Source: JAZMZS01 sp045586105
GTDB lineage: Bacteria > Bacillota > Clostridia > Oscillospirales > CAG-272
Direction of reading: 5' to 3'
Length of the DNA: 7,862 nucleotides
Assembly: GCA_045586105.1 (NCBI GenBank)
Contig: JAZMZS010000188.1
Span: 1 to 7,862, forward strand
The translations under genes and the position numbers were made by a program. Position 1 is the stretch's first letter. The number at the start of each line of letters is the position of its first letter. Under the pieces are notes generated by a model. That model was given only the letters and a program-made list of their open reading frames with translations. It was not told the DNA's origin and did not search any database. Positions 4,288 to 7,862 of the stretch are shown one piece after another.

Positions 4288-5706
4288 TTACATTCCTATA
4301 TTCGAATACCTGAATTTTACTCCTGCCGCCGAGACGTCCTTCTCGCCGCCGGAGGTTTTTATCTTTTTGAGGGTGTGCACTCTGCCGGAATCGGTCTTCT
4401 CCGTCTCGAAGATCAGAGTGGCAACGGTGCCTGTTTTCGTATTTTTTATCTCGCCCGTGAGGGTGCCGTTATTCGCTTTAAGCTTTATCTGTATTTCTCC
4501 GCCGGTGAGTGTGTAGGTGTCCGTATTGCTGTCGAACTTTATCGAGCTTGTGAGCTTGGTCTCCTTGTCCTCGTGTGAATACGCCTTGGGGTGCGTTTCG
4601 ACCGTGCTTTCCTCAGAGGAAAAATACACCGTGCCGTCTCCGAGCAAATATATTATCTCCTTGCTGTGAGCGGAAGTGCCGTCAAAGCATCCGCACGCCT
4701 CCTCCCTGTAAGCGCTAAGCTCTGCTGCGGCTCTGCCGTCCGCGTATTCGGTAGCGTAGCGGGCGCTTGATTCGCCGTGTGCGTTTTCACGCTCGGCTAC
4801 CACCTCAAGACTGCCCGTAGTACCGTCATAAACGATAGAAGCGAGCGTGCCGTCTCCCTTTGCGGTAATGTCGGCAAGCTGAACACGGTCGGTCTTTGCA
4901 TCGGCGGTAATTCTCAGCGAAAGCGAGAAATCCCCCTTTGCGCGTATCTTGTCGGCAAGCGGAGCAAATTCGCCGTCAGAGAAGAATGAAGCCCAGAAAT
5001 CGATCATTTCGTCGCTGAGCTGCTCCTTTTCCTTGAAGCCCGCAAGCATATTTGACAGCTCCTCACAGGTGAAGGTAGCCGAGACCGTGCGAAGCTTTCC
5101 CGTCGGGTCGACGGAGTCCTCGCCATCCGCGGAAAAAGCAAGGGCGGCTTTGATCCTCTCCTCGTCGAGCTTGCGTCCCGCGGTCACGTCACCGACAAGC
5201 GCTAGCGCACTTCCTACCGTTTTTTCACCCGTGTAGTGCGATATAAGCTCGTACTTGTCCTTGAATTCTTCTTTTTCGTTAAAGGGGTTTCTGCTGATCT
5301 CGGGCTTGAGCATCTCCGAGCGCAAAAACACGGAAGTGCCGTCCTGCTCGAGCTTGTACGAGGTCTTGACCGTACCGACAGAGCTCTCGTGGGTGCGCAT
5401 ATAAAGTGCGGACCTGCCGTTCGGATCAAGAGCAAGTGCCGTGCTCCACGCGTTACTGCCGCCGTGGTAGTAGGTCACGTAATCCTGCGCGTATCTTGAT
5501 ATGGTGAACAATCCCGACGAATGAAGAACCGAGAAAAGAGCCGACGCGTCCGCGGTGCTTACGCCGAGCTCCGCGTACCCGTCAAGAAAGCCCTCGGGCT
5601 CGCGGGGCGGGGTGAAGGTGTCGGCGGGTATGTTTTTTCCGGAGCCGCAGGACAGAAGAGATGAGACCATCACTAAAGCGAGAATGAGCGAAAGCAGCTT
5701 TTTCAT
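4288..5706 (-). CDS. Putative secreted lipoprotein of unknown function
   Basis: 472 residues from the ATG at 5706, which has AAGGA (5714-5718) seven bases before it. A TTG two codons upstream is a less likely start. The N-terminus is a lipoprotein signal peptide: MKK, a hydrophobic stretch from residue 4 to 18, then a lipobox LLSC with C20 as the lipid-modified cysteine, followed by the short polar linker GSGKN. The protein should be anchored to the outer face of the membrane. The mature part has no family motif I recognise. It is rich in Thr, Ser, Glu, Lys and Gly. The last 130 residues read as alternating short beta strands (for example SIKFDSNTDTYTLTGGEIQIKL), suggesting a beta-rich extracellular domain. 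There are no predicted membrane spans beyond the signal. It diverges from htpG and may be cotranscribed with the downstream nucleoside hydrolase gene. Confidence 0.82.
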   Translation of the reverse strand: MKKLLSLILALVMVSSLLSCGSGKNIPADTFTPPREPEGFLDGYAELGVSTADASALFSVLHSSGLFTISRYAQDYVTYYHGGSNAWSTALALDPNGRSALYMRTHESSVGTVKTSYKLEQDGTSVFLRSEMLKPEISRNPFNEKEEFKDKYELISHYTGEKTVGSALALVGDVTAGRKLDEERIKAALAFSADGEDSVDPTGKLRTVSATFTCEELSNMLAGFKEKEQLSDEMIDFWASFFSDGEFAPLADKIRAKGDFSLSLRITADAKTDRVQLADITAKGDGTLASIVYDGTTGSLEVVAERENAHGESSARYATEYADGRAAAELSAYREEACGCFDGTSAHSKEIIYLLGDGTVYFSSEESTVETHPKAYSHEDKETKLTSSIKFDSNTDTYTLTGGEIQIKLKANNGTLTGEIKNTKTGTVATLIFETEKTDSGRVHTLKKIKTSGGEKDVSAAGVKFRYSNIGM

Positions 5707-5736
5707 TGGCAATTCCTTTCTTGTATGTTCATTTTT

Positions 5737-5764
5737 TTGGACAATTCGACAAATTTGTTATAAT
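5737..5764 (+). promoter_or_regulatory. Possible upstream htpG promoter (P1)
   Basis: A perfect TATAAT (5759-5764) with a weak -35, TTGGAC (5737-5742), at 16 bp. It would give a leader of about 150 nt. It is less convincing than the promoter at 5793-5821. Confidence 0.35.
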
Positions 5765-5785
5765 TTTTTTTAAAAACTCGTACAA
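5757..5785 (-). promoter_or_regulatory. Possible promoter of the lipoprotein gene
   Basis: Minus strand TTGTAC (5785-5780), 17-bp spacer, TATAAC (5762-5757). The -10 is 5 of 6, but the -35 is weak. It overlaps the plus-strand TATAAT at 5759-5764, so the two directions may compete. Confidence 0.4.
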
Positions 5786-5792
5786 AATGACG

Positions 5793-5821
5793 TTGAAAAA
5801 ATATCCGCCATCATGTATAAT
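5793..5821 (+). promoter_or_regulatory. Main htpG promoter (P2)
   Basis: TTGAAA (5793-5798), 17-bp spacer, TATAAT (5816-5821). This is a near-consensus sigma-A promoter, with the start expected near 5828 and a leader of about 90 nt. The -10 lies between CATCAT (5809-5814) and ATGATG (5823-5828), a 6-bp inverted repeat that could be an operator. TATCTAT (5831-5837) and ATAGATA (5850-5856) form another just downstream. No CIRCE element (HrcA site) is seen. Confidence 0.7.
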
Positions 5822-5918
5822 TATGATGTATATCTATCATTATTTTACTATAGATAGAAGCATAATGCAATACAAAAGAAAAAATTCACATTTACACAGC
5901 AATACCAAGGAGAAAAAA

Positions 5919-7838
5919 ATGGCAGAGATCAAAAAGACGGGCGGAATTTCGGTCGAGACGGCGCAGATATTCCCCGTTATCAAAAAATGGCTTTATTCGG
6001 ACAAGGAGATATTCATCCGTGAGATAATATCCAACGCCTCCGACGCCTGCACCAAGCTCAAGCGCCTTTGCTCGCTCGGTCAGGTACACGATATAGATGA
6101 GGATTTCCGCGTAACGGTCAAGCTCGACCGCGAGGCGCGCACCATTACCGTTTCGGATAACGGAATCGGAATGACCGAGGACGAGATCGAGAGATACATC
6201 TGTCAGATCGCTCTGTCGGGCGCGCTCGAATTTATCGAAAAGTACGAGGCAGACAGCGCGGATGCGGGAATTATCGGGCACTTCGGTCTCGGATTCTACT
6301 CGGCGTTCATGGTATCGGACAAGGTTGAGCTCATCACCCGCTCCTACACGGGCGAGAGCGCTGTACGCTGGGTATCCGACGAGCAGGGAGAATATGAAAT
6401 GTTCACCTCCTCCCGTGACGAGCGCGGAACCGACGTTATCATGCATATAAACGAGGAGGGACAGGAATACCTTGACGCGCACACCCTCAGAGCGGCGATC
6501 GAGCGCTACTGTGCGTTCATGCCGATACCGATATTCTTTGATGACGGCGAGGAGCACGAGTGCAAGTGCGGACACGAGCACGCAGAGGAGCACGAGTGCG
6601 AATGCGGACACGAGCACGCAGAAGAGCACGAGTGCGAATGCGAGCACGGTCCCGAGCAGATAAATGACACAGCCCCCCTTTGGCAGAAGCTTCCCTCCGA
6701 GTGCACCGAGGAGGAATACCGTGCGTTCTACCACAAGGTGTTCGGGGACATGCGCGATCCTCTTTTCTGGATACACATAAACGCGGACTATCCGCTCAAC
6801 TTCAAGGGAATTCTCTACTTCCCCCGCCTTGCCCACGAGTATGACAGCCTCGAGGGTCAGGTAAAGCTCTACTACAACCAGGTGTTCGTCGCAGACAACA
6901 TCAAGGAGGTAATTCCCGAATACATGCTCATGCTCAGAGGCGTGCTTGACTGCCCTCAGCTTCCGCTCAACGTCTCGAGAAGCTATCTGCAGTCGGACGG
7001 CTACGTCAGGAAGGTCAGCGCCCATATCGTCAAGAAGGTCGCGGACAAGCTCTCCGGCATGTTCAACACCGACAGAGAAAAATACGAGTCGCTCTGGGCT
7101 GATATCAAGCTCTTCTCGGAGTATGCGGCGCTCTGCGACAGAAAGTTCTTTGACAGAGTAAAGGATGCGCTTCTCCTGCCTCTGACCGACGGCAGCCACG
7201 TTACTCTCTCCGAGTATCTCGAAGCGGGCAAGGAAAAGCACGAGAACACCGTTTACTACGCCACCGATGCGACCGCACAGGCGCAGTATATCGGAATGCT
7301 CGAGGGCGCGGGCGTTAAGTGCGCTGTCCTTGACAAGATGATAGACAATCAGTTCATTTCGATGCTCGAGCACGAAAATTCGGGCGTCAGCTTCAAGCGC
7401 GTCGATGCGGATATTTCCGAGATCCTCGGGGCTTCGGGAGAGGGAGAGGAAAAGGAAAGCCTCACCGCGCTCTTCCGCGAGGTATCGGGTGATGCGGAGC
7501 TTTCGGTCAAGTGCGAGAGCTTCTCGGACACCGCAACCCCCGCAATGCTCACCCTCGATGAACAGCAGAGGCGCTTTAACGATATGATGAAAATGTACCG
7601 TGCCGCAGGCGAGGATATGCCCGCAGGCATGGCACCGAAGGCTTCGCTCTTACTCAATCTCGCCTGCCCCACCGTCGCCGCACTCGACAAGGCGGAGCAC
7701 AGCGAGCTTGACCGCGCAGTCGCAAAGCAGCTATTCATGCTCGCGACCCTCTCGCAGAGAGGCCTTACGGGCGACGAGCTTAAGAGCTTCCTTGCGGACA
7801 GCTACGGAATACTTGAGAAGATAATAGATAAAAAATAA
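5919..7838 (+). CDS. htpG: Molecular chaperone HtpG (bacterial Hsp90)
   Basis: Cytoplasmic ATP-driven chaperone that folds and remodels client proteins as a homodimer. 639 residues (E. coli 624). The ATG at 5919 has AAGGAG (5907-5912) six bases before it. The reading frame stays open for 71 more codons upstream, but that stretch contains the promoters and is not coding. The N-terminal GHKL ATPase has REIISNASDA (34-43, catalytic E35, Mg-binding N39), DNGIGM (80-85), the lid GHFGLGFYS (120-128) and GTD (170-172). Residues 211-246 are a linker insert of three 12-residue repeats, EEHECxCGHEHA. The middle domain has DPLFWIHINADYPLNFKGILYFP and the Hsp90 signature LRGVLDCPQLPLNVSRSYLQ (338-358), with R354 the likely ATP-contacting Arg. 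The C-terminal dimerisation domain runs to the end. It is transcribed alone as far as the window shows. Confidence 0.97.
   Translation: MAEIKKTGGISVETAQIFPVIKKWLYSDKEIFIREIISNASDACTKLKRLCSLGQVHDIDEDFRVTVKLDREARTITVSDNGIGMTEDEIERYICQIALSGALEFIEKYEADSADAGIIGHFGLGFYSAFMVSDKVELITRSYTGESAVRWVSDEQGEYEMFTSSRDERGTDVIMHINEEGQEYLDAHTLRAAIERYCAFMPIPIFFDDGEEHECKCGHEHAEEHECECGHEHAEEHECECEHGPEQINDTAPLWQKLPSECTEEEYRAFYHKVFGDMRDPLFWIHINADYPLNFKGILYFPRLAHEYDSLEGQVKLYYNQVFVADNIKEVIPEYMLMLRGVLDCPQLPLNVSRSYLQSDGYVRKVSAHIVKKVADKLSGMFNTDREKYESLWADIKLFSEYAALCDRKFFDRVKDALLLPLTDGSHVTLSEYLEAGKEKHENTVYYATDATAQAQYIGMLEGAGVKCAVLDKMIDNQFISMLEHENSGVSFKRVDADISEILGASGEGEEKESLTALFREVSGDAELSVKCESFSDTATPAMLTLDEQQRRFNDMMKMYRAAGEDMPAGMAPKASLLLNLACPTVAALDKAEHSELDRAVAKQLFMLATLSQRGLTGDELKSFLADSYGILEKIIDKK
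6549..6656 (+). repeat. 36-nt tandem repeat inside htpG encoding EEHECxCGHEHA
   Basis: Three 36-nt units: 6549-6584, 6585-6620 and a degenerate third at 6621-6656. They encode EEHECKCGHEHA, EEHECECGHEHA and EEHECECEHGPE. Units 1 and 2 differ in very few bases, so the expansion is recent. It lies in the flexible charged linker between ATPase and middle domains, where length change is tolerated. CxC and HxH pairs look suited to metal binding, which is inference. Confidence 0.85.
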
Positions 7839-7853
7839 AAGATAATAGATAAT
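7819..7853 (+). repeat. Duplicated 13-nt htpG 3' end
   Basis: AGATAATAGATAA occurs at 7819-7831, in the last htpG codons, and again at 7840-7852, just after the stop. The copy outside the gene is a tandem duplication of the gene's 3' end. The remaining bases to 7862 hold nothing else recognisable. Confidence 0.6.
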
Positions 7854-7862
7854 AGTACACCA

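Noticed and set aside
5706..5918. In-frame 71-codon N-terminal extension of htpG
   Set aside because: Contains both putative promoters, lacks a Shine-Dalgarno, is AT-rich, and HtpG proteins begin near the conserved GGISVETAQIFP segment right after 5919.
5707..5918. CIRCE heat-shock operator upstream of htpG
   Set aside because: No TTAGCACTC-N9-GAGTGCTAA or close match is present.
5892..7373. Long open frame (493 codons) on the minus strand opposite htpG
   Set aside because: Antisense to an unmistakable htpG. It has no Shine-Dalgarno or family motif and arises from the strong third-position GC bias.
1..7862. CRISPR array, tRNA, rRNA, insertion sequence or phage genes
   Set aside because: No regularly spaced repeats, no tRNA-like cloverleaf or rRNA sequence noticed, and no transposase or integrase frames. 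The only tandem repeat is coding, inside htpG.

Overview
The window looks like chromosomal DNA of a Gram-positive anaerobe, most likely an uncultured member of the Clostridia (Bacillota). The signs are a Noc-like ParB-family protein, a tyrA-aroB aromatic operon, strong AGGAG-type ribosome binding sites, sigma-A-type promoters and GC-rich third codon positions. I cannot name a genus. Six protein genes are present: aroB (cut by the left edge), tyrA, a Noc/ParB-like gene, a nucleoside hydrolase, a lipoprotein of unknown function, and htpG. None looks like phage or transposon cargo.

Left part (1-2231). The minus strand carries tyrA followed by aroB with an ATGA overlap, the head of an aromatic amino acid operon. 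The main find lies in front of tyrA. A strong promoter (TTGACA, 17 bp, TAAAAT at 2095-2123) starts a leader RNA of about 216 nt. That leader encodes an 18-residue peptide, MRNVAFAGYYFYFYFTEK (2041-1985), with its own Shine-Dalgarno and seven aromatic codons in a row. An intrinsic terminator follows (1895-1931) just before the tyrA ribosome binding site. This is the architecture of ribosome-mediated transcription attenuation, here sensing Tyr/Phe. The textbook cases (pheL, pheM, trpL) are proteobacterial, while Bacillota mostly use T-boxes or TRAP for such operons. Hand pairing gives a plausible antiterminator and a competing hairpin.

Middle (2100-4287). A Noc/ParB-like gene diverges from the tyrA leader, with a perfect inverted repeat over its likely promoter. 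It converges on a nucleoside hydrolase gene, and a 22-bp perfect palindrome lies between them. A 23-nt repeat (22/23 identical, inverted orientation) lies on each side of the hydrolase gene, each copy just 3' of the neighbouring gene.

Right part (4288-7862). A minus-strand lipoprotein gene and plus-strand htpG diverge from a 212-nt AT-rich region with overlapping promoters. HtpG (an Hsp90) has an unusual Cys/His/Glu-rich 12-residue tandem repeat in the linker between its ATPase and middle domains. The right end shows a 13-nt duplication of the htpG 3' end.

All calls come from reading the sequence by eye. No alignments, folds or database searches were run.
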